The translations under genes and the position numbers were made by a program. A stretch of DNA of 64,000 nt from NCBI RefSeq assembly GCF_001425705.1, contig NZ_LMDC01000012.1:787294-851293 (forward strand). Direction: 5' to 3'. Source of the DNA: Pelomonas sp. Root1217 (GTDB lineage: Bacteria; Pseudomonadota; Gammaproteobacteria; Burkholderiales; Burkholderiaceae_C). The notes beneath the pieces are model-generated. The model was given only the letters and a program-made list of their open reading frames with translations. It did no database searches and was not told where the DNA came from. This document shows positions 1 to 8,325 of this stretch, in pieces. How positions within the stretch are numbered: position 1 is the stretch's first letter; each line of letters begins with the position of its first letter.

Positions 1-2
1 AC

Positions 3-527
3 TTCCTTGATCACCGGAGAGGCCAGCTCAAACAAGGATTTTTCAACCAACTAAACGAGGCCTTTGCGTATCAGTTCCTCCTCCGCCAGGGCTATACGCA
101 TGTACGCGTCTTGCCGGAGGACGGCAAAACGACGCCAGACTTGTCATACCGTCACGGCAACGCGGTAAGGTACTGCGAAGTAAAGAGTATCGGCATTTCA
201 GAAGAGCAGATCGATCGCTGGGAAGCTGAGGAGGGCTTTGACGGAAGCATTTACGATAATCTCAGTGCAGGATTTTTGCGGAAGCTCGACGCTGACCTGA
301 GGAGCGCCTACAAGCAGATAGCCAGCAAAGGGCCTGACGGCATAGTCTTCATCGTTGCGAGCTTTGATGATTTCACGCTAAGTCACTATGAACGCTATCG
401 AGTGCAAATTGAGCGGCACCTCTCCCAAACGGAGGTCCCAGAGGTTTACGTGAAGGTAGGCTTGTTGGGAGGTAGAAAAATTCACAAGTCAGCGCAAAAT
501 CATGGCCTCTCATCCAAGGCAGACTGA
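3..527 (+). CDS. PD-(D/E)XK nuclease-like protein, 5' end outside window
   Basis: The frame is open from the first bases of the window, so the true start lies to the left and only the C-terminal 174 residues are seen. The visible part has an acidic residue in an alpha-helical stretch (NEAFAYQFLLRQGY), then TTPDLSY, and 12 residues later CEVKSI. This spacing fits the P-D...E-x-K active site of the restriction-endonuclease-like fold. Base composition is clearly lower in GC than the genes after 1 kb. The stop is 12 bases before an attC-like site, so this is probably the gene of an integron cassette. The nuclease call is from motif pattern only; the substrate is unknown and it could be a structural relative without activity. 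Confidence 0.6.
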   Translation, partial: FLDHRRGQLKQGFFNQLNEAFAYQFLLRQGYTHVRVLPEDGKTTPDLSYRHGNAVRYCEVKSIGISEEQIDRWEAEEGFDGSIYDNLSAGFLRKLDADLRSAYKQIASKGPDGIVFIVASFDDFTLSHYERYRVQIERHLSQTEVPEVYVKVGLLGGRKIHKSAQNHGLSSKAD

Positions 528-538
528 GGCATGCGAAT

Positions 539-606
539 GCCTAACTGTCGATTCAACACGAACAAAAATGCTGCGCATTTTTGCCGGTTAACCTGGGCGC
601 TAGAGC
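539..606 (+). other. attC-like integron recombination site
   Basis: The site starts with GCCTAAC, which fits the R'' consensus RYYYAAC, and ends with GCTAGAGC, a one-base departure from the GTTRRRY-type R' box. Between them lie TTCAA and TTAAC in the positions usual for L'' and L', and a central hairpin AAAAATGC/GCATTTTT. The 68-bp length is normal for attC. The next gene starts 7 bases after the end, as cassette genes do. Confidence 0.55.
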
Positions 607-612
607 GCATCC

Positions 613-897
613 ATGAAGTCCTACGCAACCCTCGCTCGCCGAGCGGTACGCGTCCTCGGTCACCCAAACAGTGGGTGGTCGCCCGCAGATCCTGATGACG
701 ATAACGCGCCGGAGATCGAGTTTCGATTCGAGATCACAGACGATGGAAACAAGAACTTCTTGCTTGTTTGCCATTCGTTGGATGGGCGCTATGCCGCCGA
801 TACCTGGCACGAAACCCTTGAAGAGGCCGTTGCCTTTGCACAAGACTCCTATGACATCGCGCCATCGGAATGGATGATGTCTGGGCCCACCACCTAA
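613..897 (+). CDS. small cassette-borne hypothetical protein (94 aa)
   Basis: This 94-residue acidic, soluble protein is of a type not recognised. The N-terminal part is basic (LARRAVRVLGH) and the rest is alternating strand-like sequence with EIEFRFEI and FLLVCHSLDGRYAADTW. There is no signal peptide or membrane segment. It starts 7 bases after one attC-like site, and its TAA stop lies inside the R'' box of the next (ACCTAAC). That is the classical compact layout of an integron cassette. Codon use is less GC-rich than in the chromosomal genes that follow. The function is unknown. Confidence 0.65.
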   Translation: MKSYATLARRAVRVLGHPNSGWSPADPDDDNAPEIEFRFEITDDGNKNFLLVCHSLDGRYAADTWHETLEEAVAFAQDSYDIAPSEWMMSGPTT

Positions 898-946
898 CTG
901 AGTGAGCAGGCCGTGACGCAGACCGGCGCGTCAGGCGAGTTATGCC
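892..946 (+). other. second attC-like integron recombination site
   Basis: ACCTAAC (892-898) fits R'' exactly and GTTATGC (939-945) is a near fit to R'. Inside are TGACGC (913-918) and GCGTCA (928-933), a 6-bp inverted pair that would form the arm of a folded attC. The 55-bp length is short but within the known range. The stop of the upstream gene is embedded in the site. Orientation matches the site at 539-606. Confidence 0.55.
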
Positions 947-973
947 TTCCCTACAAGCCATGGAGCCATTTGC

Positions 974-1456
974 TTGACGAGCATCAGCTTTGAATCTGCC
1001 AACCAACCTGAGGTCATCGCCCTCATCGCCGAGTTGGACGCCTACCAGGACACCCTTTATCCGCCCGAAGCCCGGTATGCCTTGGACTTGGCGTCGCTGA
1101 CCCAGCCGAACGTCGTCTTTGCCGTGGCCCGAGACGCTGGGGGGCGGGCGGTGGGTTGCGGCGCCATCGTGCTGGGCCTGGAATTCGGCGAGCTCAAGCG
1201 CATGTTCGTCAGCCCGACGGCCCGCGGCAAGGGTCTGGCCAAACGGTTGCTGGCCCGGCTGGAATCCGAGGCGGCTGCTCGGGGCTGCAAGCTGGTGACG
1301 TTGGAGTCGGGCCCCTACCAGCTCGAGGCGCTGGCGCTATATGCCCAATGCGGCTACGCCCGCCGCGGACCCTATGGCAGCTATGCCGACGACCCCTTGA
1401 GCGTCTTCATGGAGAAGCGCATCGACGTCAAAGCACCCGGGGCAGATCCCGCCTGA
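974..1456 (+). CDS. GNAT-family N-acetyltransferase
   Basis: This 160-aa protein has the GNAT core: a beta-strand with LKRMFVSPTARGKGLAKRLL, where the R/Q-x-x-G-x-G/A acetyl-CoA loop appears as ARGKGLAKRL, followed by LESGPYQLEALALYAQCGYARRGPYGSY. It should transfer an acetyl group from acetyl-CoA to an unknown amine. The TTG start is chosen because GGAG lies 8 bases upstream and the nearby ATG at 960 runs into a stop. It sits just after the second attC-like site, so it may be a third cassette. No attC is seen behind it, and its 3' end overlaps the converging dipeptidase gene by 29 bases. Confidence 0.8.
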   Translation: MTSISFESANQPEVIALIAELDAYQDTLYPPEARYALDLASLTQPNVVFAVARDAGGRAVGCGAIVLGLEFGELKRMFVSPTARGKGLAKRLLARLESEAAARGCKLVTLESGPYQLEALALYAQCGYARRGPYGSYADDPLSVFMEKRIDVKAPGADPA

Positions 1457-2033
1457 CCGCCACGCGGTCGCCGAAGTCGAAATGCCACCACTCGGTGGTG
1501 ATGGCATGAAAGCCCACCTCGCGCATGGCCGCGCGCAGCCAGCCGCGCTCGACGAGGTGCTCGGGCTTGAGCGCGCCCAGGGCCAGGTGCTCGGCCTCGT
1601 GGTCGGGGTGGGAAGCCAGCGTCATCTCGTCGAAGCCGCTGCCCATGTCGACCTCACGCCCTTGCGGGTCGAGCAACGTCAGGTCGACCGCCATGCCGAA
1701 GCTGTGGATGGAACCCCGCTCAGGGTTGGCGAGGTACATCGTCAGTGGCGTGCCCTGCAGCTCGTCCCACAGGCGCTGCTGCACGCGTTGCGGGCGCAGC
1801 GCGTCCAGCACCAGGAGGCGGTAGCCAGGGCGGCGTTCCTGCAGCCACAGGGCGGCCTGCTCAAGCGCGTCGGCGGCCTCGCGGCGCAGCCAGGCGCAGT
1901 CGATGCCCGCATAGACGGAATGGCCGACGAAGTTGTCGGCGGTCGCGTAGCGCAGGTCGGCGGCGATACCGTGCCGCAGGCTGGCCAGACGCCGGAAGTC
2001 GGGGTGGCCGGCGATGTCTTCGATGCGGATCAC
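1428..2033 (-). CDS. ddpX: D-alanyl-D-alanine dipeptidase (VanX/DdpX family)
   Basis: This 201-aa zinc dipeptidase should cleave D-Ala-D-Ala for use of murein fragments. The VanX signature is complete: S-I-H110-S-F-G-M-A-V-D117 gives two zinc ligands and E181-W-W-H184 gives the catalytic Glu and third ligand. An Arg that could stabilise the transition state is in LDALRPQRVQ. Length and residue numbering fit the family closely. The start is GTG inside GTGA, sharing bases with the stop of the upstream LysR gene, so the two are translationally coupled. No signal peptide is seen, so it is a cytoplasmic enzyme acting on imported dipeptide. Confidence 0.88.
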   Translation of the reverse strand: MIRIEDIAGHPDFRRLASLRHGIAADLRYATADNFVGHSVYAGIDCAWLRREAADALEQAALWLQERRPGYRLLVLDALRPQRVQQRLWDELQGTPLTMYLANPERGSIHSFGMAVDLTLLDPQGREVDMGSGFDEMTLASHPDHEAEHLALGALKPEHLVERGWLRAAMREVGFHAITTEWWHFDFGDRVAVRRDLPRVL

Positions 2034-2929
2034 GGCAGTCGGGAAAGGTGTTCGTGCGCAGCAGCGGTGATGAATTTGACTAGGCGGCGCGAAGCCTGCC
2101 CGAGCGGCGCGCTGGCGGCGCTGAGCAAGTAGAGCTGCACCGGCACGGCCGGCGACAGCGGGCGCACGCGGACCTTGCTGGCATCGGCGCTGGCGGCAGT
2201 GAAGGGGTCCACCAGCGTCATGCCGACACCGGCCTCGACGAGGGCGCGTGCGAGCTGGTAGGTCTGCACGGTGATGCGGCTGGCCAGCGGCTGGCCCAGC
2301 GCCTCGCCGGCATGATGCAGCAGGCCGGCCAGCGGGTCGTCGCTCTGCAGGCCGACGATCTCGGTGCGGATGTCGGCCAGGCCCAGCGGCCCCTCGCCTT
2401 TGGCCTCGGGGCTGCTCAAGGGGCAGAGAGCGACCATGGTGCCGCTGGCGATGACCTCGGCCTTGATGCCGGGGTGGCGCGGGTCCTGCAGCGACAGGGC
2501 GAGGTCGGCCTCGCCGAGCAGCAGCGCCGAGACGATCTCGCGCGTGTGATGGGTGGCCAGCGAGCAGCTCGCGTTCGGGTAGGCCTTGCACCAGGGCGTC
2601 ATTGCCGCGGGCACGACGGCCATGGCCAGGGCCGGGGTCGCGACGAGGCGCACCTGTTCGCTCTCGCCGCTCTTCAGGTTGGCCGCCAGGCGCCGGATGC
2701 CGACCAGGTCGCGATTGAGCTTGTCGATCTCGACGAACAGGCGCTGCGCCTCGGGCGTCGGGTAGAGCTTGCCGCGCACGCGGTCGAACAGGGCCATGCC
2801 GAGCTGGAGTTCGCAGTGCTGCAGCACCTTGGTCACGGCCGGCTGTGAGATGTGCAGCAGCTGGGCGGCACCGCTGATGGTGCCGGCCTGCATGATGGCG
2901 TGGAAGACTTCGATGTGTCTCAGGCGCAT
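2030..2929 (-). CDS. LysR-family transcriptional regulator
   Basis: The 299-aa protein has the N-terminal winged helix (MRLRHIEVFHAIMQAG, ISGAAQLLHISQPAVTKVLQ, residues 1-60) and a periplasmic-binding-like effector domain to the C-terminus. The start at MRLRHIEVF is chosen because it matches the family. The frame stays open upstream through a palindromic repeat that cannot be coding in this family. The stop overlaps the ddpX start (GTGA). With ddpX and the dipeptide-binding protein next to it, the likely ligand is a murein-derived peptide or D-amino acid (inference). It would control ddpX in cis by coupling. Confidence 0.88.
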   Translation of the reverse strand: MRLRHIEVFHAIMQAGTISGAAQLLHISQPAVTKVLQHCELQLGMALFDRVRGKLYPTPEAQRLFVEIDKLNRDLVGIRRLAANLKSGESEQVRLVATPALAMAVVPAAMTPWCKAYPNASCSLATHHTREIVSALLLGEADLALSLQDPRHPGIKAEVIASGTMVALCPLSSPEAKGEGPLGLADIRTEIVGLQSDDPLAGLLHHAGEALGQPLASRITVQTYQLARALVEAGVGMTLVDPFTAASADASKVRVRPLSPAVPVQLYLLSAASAPLGQASRRLVKFITAAAHEHLSRLP

Positions 2930-2956
2930 GAGGCAAGACCGTCTGAGCAAACACAG

Positions 2957-3020
2957 CCACAGAGGCACGGAGACACAGAGGAATTCAAAGGCTGTGCTCT
3001 GTGCCTCTGTGTCTCTGTGG
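2957..3020. repeat. palindromic intergenic repeat, CACAGAGG type (copy 1)
   Basis: CCACAGAG (2957-2964) pairs with CTCTGTGG (3013-3020), and the arms contain several reiterated CACAGAG/CTCTGTG units around a centre with GAATTCAAAG. A second copy with the same centre motif (AATTCAAAGGA) is at 22976-23046. Both lie between genes of the same strand. It could fold as a long hairpin in RNA and act as a terminator or stabiliser. Confidence 0.8.
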
Positions 3021-3038
3021 CGTTGTTGAGAATGGGCT

Positions 3039-4622
3039 TCACTTCCGGTACACCCCTTCAAAGTTGACGCTGCCGTTCGGCGCCATCTTGAAACCGACGA
3101 CGTCCTTGCGGATGGGGATGTAGACGGTCGAGTGCGCCATCGTGATCCAGGGCCGCTCGTGCTTGAAGATTTCCTGGGCCTTCTCGTACAGCGCGATGCG
3201 CTTCTTCTGGTCGGGTGTGGCGCGGGCTTCGTCGATGAGCTTCTCGAACTCGGCGTTGCAGAACTTGATGCCGCTCTTGTTGGCCGCGCAGCTGAGGTTG
3301 GGCGTCAGGAAATCGTCGGCGTCACCGGTCTCGCCGCTCCAGCCGCTCATGTAGACGTTGTGCTCGCCGTTGTTGGCGCGCTTGAGGTACTCGCCCCACT
3401 CGAAGGTCTTGATGCTGGCCTTGACGCCGATCTTGGCCCAGTCCTGCTGGATGAGCTGGGCCATCAACTGGCCGTTGGGGTTGGTGGGGCGCTGCACGGG
3501 CAGGGCCCACAGGTCGATCTCGAAGCCGTTGGGAAAACCGGCCTTGGCCAGCAGCGCCTTGGCCTTGGCCGGGTCGAACTCGTTCTTCAGCTTCTTGTTG
3601 TAGCCGGGAATGGCTGGCGGGAAGGCGCTGACGGCCTGCATCGCGTCACCGCGCGGGAACAACGCCTTGAAGATGGCGTCGCGGTCGATGGCGATGTCCA
3701 GCGCCTCGCGCACCTCGCGCTTGTCGGTCGGCGGCTTCTTCAGGTTGAAGCTCAGATAGGAAATGTTGAGCGCCTGGATCTTCTCGATGCTGACGTTCGG
3801 GTTGTTGGCCAGCGAGGCGACATCGACGTCGCGCAGGGCTGCCGTCACATGGCATTCGCCCGCAGCGATCTTCTGCACGCGCACATTCGGCTCACGGCTG
3901 ATGCTGAAGACCAAAGCCGACGTGCGCTGCTTGCCGCCCCAGTAATCTGGGTGCGCTTCCATACGCAGCACGTCGTCCTTGGCATAACTTTTGAACTTGA
4001 AGGGGCCTGCGCCGACCGGCTGGACATTGATCTGGGAGGCCTTCCCAGCCTTCAGCAACTGGGCCGCGTACTCGGCGGACTGGATGCCTGCCCAGGCGAA
4101 AGCGAAGTTTGCGACGAATGTCACATTGGGCTGACGAAGCCGGAAACGAATTGTGCGGTCGTCAATTTTGTCGATGCCTTCGATCAGTTTGGTCAGGCCG
4201 AGGTTCTGCGGATAGATGAAGTTCGCTGGAAATGCCTTGTTAAAGGGGTGGTTTGGGTCAATGAAGCGCTGGAAAGTGAACAGCACGTCATCAGCATTGA
4301 GGTTGCGGGTGGGCCTGAACCAGGGGGTGCTGTGGAACTTGACGCCATCCCGCAACGTGAAAATAAAGCTCTTGGCATCGGGCGAGATTTCCCACCGTGT
4401 GGCGAGCTTGGGAATCAGTTCTGTCGTGGGTCGTTTGAAGCCAAGCAACCCGTCAAACATCTGAGCGCTGACCGTGTTGGTGCTAGCGCTGTCCCACATT
4501 CCTGGGTCAAAGCCTTCCGGACTGGCGTCAGCACAGTAGATCAGCGGCTTGCCCTGGGCCTGCGCCGCGGGCGTTCCGGCCAGTGCGAGAAGGGTCAGCA
4601 ATGTGACGTACAGAGACTTCAT
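3039..4622 (-). CDS. ABC transporter dipeptide/oligopeptide-binding protein (DppA family)
   Basis: This 527-aa periplasmic solute-binding protein of family 5 starts with a signal peptide (MKSLYVTLLTLLALAGTPAAQAQ). The mature part shows typical SBP_bac_5 features: FDPGMWDSAST, LATRWEISPDAKSFIFTLRDGVKFH, PVGAGPFKFKSY and REALDIAIDRDAI. No permease or ATPase gene is adjacent, so it must use a transporter encoded elsewhere. Downstream, on the same strand, are a LysR regulator and a D-Ala-D-Ala dipeptidase, reminiscent of the ddp operon of enterobacteria. The start at 4622 is set by the signal peptide. The repeat at 2957-3020 lies just beyond the stop. Confidence 0.9.
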   Translation of the reverse strand: MKSLYVTLLTLLALAGTPAAQAQGKPLIYCADASPEGFDPGMWDSASTNTVSAQMFDGLLGFKRPTTELIPKLATRWEISPDAKSFIFTLRDGVKFHSTPWFRPTRNLNADDVLFTFQRFIDPNHPFNKAFPANFIYPQNLGLTKLIEGIDKIDDRTIRFRLRQPNVTFVANFAFAWAGIQSAEYAAQLLKAGKASQINVQPVGAGPFKFKSYAKDDVLRMEAHPDYWGGKQRTSALVFSISREPNVRVQKIAAGECHVTAALRDVDVASLANNPNVSIEKIQALNISYLSFNLKKPPTDKREVREALDIAIDRDAIFKALFPRGDAMQAVSAFPPAIPGYNKKLKNEFDPAKAKALLAKAGFPNGFEIDLWALPVQRPTNPNGQLMAQLIQQDWAKIGVKASIKTFEWGEYLKRANNGEHNVYMSGWSGETGDADDFLTPNLSCAANKSGIKFCNAEFEKLIDEARATPDQKKRIALYEKAQEIFKHERPWITMAHSTVYIPIRKDVVGFKMAPNGSVNFEGVYRK

Positions 4623-4854
4623 GACGATGGTCTTTTCAGAGGAAGAACGGGCGGGAATTGTTTGGAGCCAAGCCCGCCGCGGCAAGGGCGGCGAAGGTCG
4701 AGACGCATAACCGAAACTTATACCTTGAGCGCCCCCTAGTTCGTAACGTTTGGCCACGGTCCGGTCAGAGCCAGCCCTCAGAATCCGCTCCGCGCCTAGG
4801 CCACCCCCCTAGTACCGAAGTGCAGCGACGTCCGCTGCTAAGGATTGCTTTTCC

Positions 4855-7800
4855 ATGACTGACCCTCAACGCCGCAAATTCCTCCAGTATTCAGCCGCTC
4901 TTGGCGGCGCTGTTCCCTTGGCCGGTTGCGGTGGCGGAGGGGGGGAAGCCGTGGCCGAGGCGGCTGCGTCGGAAGGAGCGACCGTCACTGCGTCGGTGAT
5001 CAAGCTTCCCACGACCGCTCCTGCCCCGGCTCCCGTTCCGCCCCCCCCTCCGGCGCCGGCCCCGGTGCCCGCAGCTGTGGCCACCCCGACGCTCGGCCTG
5101 TTTACCGGCGCGATGCAGTTCAGCCTGGTCAGTACCAAGACCCAAGCCAAGGCGCCCTTCAGCCTGGGCTTCGCGTTCAAGCGCGGCGACATTCCGGCGG
5201 GCAGCACGGTGGGCTCCAGCTTGTCTGCGTTGCAGGTCACACCGCGAACGACCTGGCCTGACGGCTCCTTGAAGTTCGCCCAGATCGCCGGCTTTGCCGA
5301 CCTGACGGCCAACAGCCTGCTGACCGTGCGGCTGCGTCGCATTGCCGCAAGCGCTGGCAGCGCCGCTGTGCTGACCGTTGCGGACCTGAAGAAGACGGGC
5401 ATCACCGCCGAGGTTGGCGCGGGCGGCCTCGGCACAGCCAGCTTTGGCGCTGCCGACTGGGATGCGCCGCAGGCCACCTGGGTCAGCGGCGCGCAGATGT
5501 CGTCCTGGGTCTTTCGCAAGCCGGTGGGCAGTGACGCCCACCTGGTAGCCTGGTTGGAGGTGCGCCTGTTCGCCGGCGGCGCCGTCGAGATCCTGCCCTG
5601 GATCGAGAACGGCTACCTGATGGTGGCGGGCCCGACCAGCAAGGCGGCGACCTACACCTTCAAGATCAATGGCACGCAGCGCTTCTCGGCCGCCATCGAC
5701 CTGCCCCACCATTGCCGCACGGCGCTGATCAATGGCACGGCCCTGTCCTACTGGCTGGGCACCGACCCCGACGTGACGCCGCGCCATGACCTGGCTTATC
5801 TGCAGGCCACCGAGCAGGTGCCGACCTACAGCGCCCGTGTGGACGCGAATGGTGCCGTCGCGCAGTGGCTGGTGACCAGCTACACGCCGCTGGACAAGGC
5901 CAATTTCACGTACGCGAGCGACTCCATGGCGGCCACCGGCTACCAGGAACCCATCGGCCTGCTGCCGATGCATGACGCGCTTTATCTGACCTGCGAAAGC
6001 AGCAACACCTATGCGGCCGTCGTGCGCAACGGCTTCGCGGCCGGTCGCTATCCGCTGTTCTATCGCGACGAGAAGACCCAGCGCCCGATCCGCTTCTCCC
6101 AGTATCCCAACCTGGTGCTGCACAAGGACAGCCGCGTCAGTGACCTCGGCAGTTCAACGCGCAGCCAGTTCACGCCCCAGCCCACCGGCACGCAGTCGCC
6201 GCGCTGGGATTGCGCCCACAGCCCCTCGGTGGGTTATATGGCCTATCTGGTCACGGGGCGCTGGTACTTCATGGAGCAGGTGCAGTTCGCCGCCACGCTG
6301 AACTATCTGAGCAAGGCGGACGAGCCCAATATGCGCCGGGGCTCGCAGGGCCTGGTGCAGTCCTGCTTCGGCGGCTGGCAGACGCGTTCGGCCGCCTGGC
6401 AGTGGCGCACGCTGACGCAGGCGCTGAACGTGACGCCGGACGACGACACCGTGCTGCGCCAGGAGTTCATCAACTGCGTGCAGTCCAACATCGAGGACTT
6501 CCACGCCGTCTACGTCGCCCAGCCCAACAATCCCTATGGCTGGATCCAGCCGGGCGAGCCCTACGAGAACATCATGCAGTTCGGCGCGGTCTGGCAGCAG
6601 GACTTCGTCACCGCGGCCTTCGGCTACTCGTTGTCCATGGGCCTGCCGGTACCCGCAGCCGTCGAAACCAAGCACGCGGCCTTCTTCCGCTGGAAGGCGC
6701 GCAGCGCCGTCATGCGCCTGGGGCCGTCCACCGGCTTCTGGTACGTGAACGCGGCCGTGTACACGATGAGCATCTCGCCGGTCGCGGTGCCCGACTTCAA
6801 GACCGGTAAGGGGCCCTGGTATCCCAACGATGCCGCTGTCTACCTGGCCAGCTATGCCAGCCTGCCCGCCTGGTTCGGCGCCGTCGAAGGCAAGCTGGCG
6901 GGCGAGATCATGCCGGGCGACCGCGCGGCCTGGGGGAATCTGACGACGGCCATGGCCTATGCCGTCAGGCATGGCGTCGACGGCGCCGCCACCGCCTACC
7001 AGCGCCTCATTTCGGCCAGCAACTATCCGGCGTTGCGGGATGCCTTCAACAGCGCGCCGGTCTGGTCGGTGGCGCCGGCGCGGGTCATTCCAAGCTGGCT
7101 GGCCAGCAAGCCCTTGAACACCTGGTTCGAGATCCCCGGTACGGCCGGCGCGGGCGGCGCAGCGGTCGACGCCTACAGTGGCTTCGCCCTCAATGACCGC
7201 ACCAGCGAGATCATCATCGCTGCGGCCGGTGGCCATACCGATTCCTATGACAACCGGGTCGTGTCCATCGGCCTGGCGTCGGACACGCCGACCTGGAAGG
7301 TACGCCTGGCGGCCAGCAAGAGCTACGCCCAAAACGTCGCCCACTACACCGACGGCATGCCGTCCTCGCGCCACCTCTACAGCACGGCTCATTTCATTCC
7401 GCAGATCAACCGCCTGATGTTGTTTGGCGCGCGCGGTGTCTACGGTGCGTCCTGGGACTTCGCCAAGGTGGATGCCTTCAACCTCGATACCAACACCTGG
7501 GACAAGGCGGGCACCTGGGCCGACATGCCCTCGGGCTACTACGGCGCCGCGCAGATCCGCGCGACGGGCGAGGTCATCAGCACCGGCCTGAAGAAATGGT
7601 CGCCGGTCGACAAGAAGTGGACCGACCTCGTCAGCAACCCCGTCGGGGATACGGCGCGCTGGCCCATGGCCTACGACGCCCGCCGCAACCAGGTCTTCTG
7701 TCTGCAATGGGGTGACGGCCAGGGCTTCGACCCGCAACGCATGGTGGCCAGCCGCGTTCCGCTGGGCAGCGGGCAGCAGATCGCCGTCACCTTCAACGCC

Positions 7801-8106
7801 AGCAGTGCGCTGACGCAGTGGCAGAACGAAAAGCCGAGCTATGCCGCGATGGACTACGACCCTGACGGTGACCGCTTCCTGTTCTACAGCGGCCAGGGCG
7901 AAGCGGCGGGTCGTATCTATGTCGTCACGCCCAATGACAGCAATGTCTGGGACATGAGCCTGCTCAATGGTGGCAACCTGAAGATCGCGCCCACCCCCGA
8001 CAACGGCAGCGGCCTGCAGAACCGCATGCGCTACGTGCCGGCCCTGCGTGGCTTCGTGCTGCTGCCGCGGGGCAGCGCCAATCTCTACTTCCTGCGCACG
8101 GCCTGA
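4855..8106 (+). CDS. large Tat-exported lipoprotein with C-terminal kelch-like propeller
   Basis: The 1083-aa protein begins with a twin-arginine signal (QRRKFLQ) whose hydrophobic part ends in a lipobox LAGC with Cys25, followed by glycine and an Ala/Pro-rich linker to about residue 80. So it should be folded in the cytoplasm, exported by Tat and lipid-anchored. Residues about 80-320 look like beta-sandwich sequence. Residues about 430-700 are helical and Trp-rich (RWDCAHSPSVGYMAYL, YGWIQPGEPYENIMQFG), like an (alpha/alpha) toroid. From about 760 onward there are kelch-type blades (AAGGHTDSYDNRVVSI, FNLDTNTWDKAGTW). This resembles polysaccharide-active surface enzymes, but no family is recognised with confidence. 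It stands alone, divergent from the binding-protein gene. Confidence 0.75.
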   Translation: MTDPQRRKFLQYSAALGGAVPLAGCGGGGGEAVAEAAASEGATVTASVIKLPTTAPAPAPVPPPPPAPAPVPAAVATPTLGLFTGAMQFSLVSTKTQAKAPFSLGFAFKRGDIPAGSTVGSSLSALQVTPRTTWPDGSLKFAQIAGFADLTANSLLTVRLRRIAASAGSAAVLTVADLKKTGITAEVGAGGLGTASFGAADWDAPQATWVSGAQMSSWVFRKPVGSDAHLVAWLEVRLFAGGAVEILPWIENGYLMVAGPTSKAATYTFKINGTQRFSAAIDLPHHCRTALINGTALSYWLGTDPDVTPRHDLAYLQATEQVPTYSARVDANGAVAQWLVTSYTPLDKANFTYASDSMAATGYQEPIGLLPMHDALYLTCESSNTYAAVVRNGFAAGRYPLFYRDEKTQRPIRFSQYPNLVLHKDSRVSDLGSSTRSQFTPQPTGTQSPRWDCAHSPSVGYMAYLVTGRWYFMEQVQFAATLNYLSKADEPNMRRGSQGLVQSCFGGWQTRSAAWQWRTLTQALNVTPDDDTVLRQEFINCVQSNIEDFHAVYVAQPNNPYGWIQPGEPYENIMQFGAVWQQDFVTAAFGYSLSMGLPVPAAVETKHAAFFRWKARSAVMRLGPSTGFWYVNAAVYTMSISPVAVPDFKTGKGPWYPNDAAVYLASYASLPAWFGAVEGKLAGEIMPGDRAAWGNLTTAMAYAVRHGVDGAATAYQRLISASNYPALRDAFNSAPVWSVAPARVIPSWLASKPLNTWFEIPGTAGAGGAAVDAYSGFALNDRTSEIIIAAAGGHTDSYDNRVVSIGLASDTPTWKVRLAASKSYAQNVAHYTDGMPSSRHLYSTAHFIPQINRLMLFGARGVYGASWDFAKVDAFNLDTNTWDKAGTWADMPSGYYGAAQIRATGEVISTGLKKWSPVDKKWTDLVSNPVGDTARWPMAYDARRNQVFCLQWGDGQGFDPQRMVASRVPLGSGQQIAVTFNASSALTQWQNEKPSYAAMDYDPDGDRFLFYSGQGEAAGRIYVVTPNDSNVWDMSLLNGGNLKIAPTPDNGSGLQNRMRYVPALRGFVLLPRGSANLYFLRTA

Positions 8107-8160
8107 CATGCAGCCCCTCGTCCGGCCGCACACCGCTGAACGCGGTGCGACCGACCGGTC

Positions 8161-8250
8161 CCCCGGGGGGACGGCGATGCTTGCGGCATCGAACCGCAAG
8201 CACATCGCCAGCGCGGGCCGGCTCGGGAGCGGCCCAGCGCTCGGCCCGCA
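8161..8250. repeat. dispersed hairpin repeat, GCTTGCGG/CCGCAAGC type (copy 1)
   Basis: GCTTGCGG (8179-8186) and CCGCAAGC (8194-8201) form a perfect hairpin, extended by GCGATG/CATCGC outside with a two-base bulge. The flanks CCCCGGGGGG, GCGGGCCGGCT and GCGCTCGGCCCGC recur in the same order at 28104-28270. It lies between the lipoprotein gene and the hydrolase gene and may end transcription of the former. Confidence 0.75.
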
Positions 8251-8325
8251 AGATGTCGACCCCGTCGGCTGCGGCACCGGCACTGCGCCGCGGACAACTG
8301 AAGGTGGCGGCAGAATCGGTCCACG

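Noticed and set aside
1428-2960. A long minus-strand frame covering both ddpX and the LysR gene
   Set aside because: Only its last 201 codons are protein-like (ddpX); the upstream part is the LysR gene read in the wrong frame.
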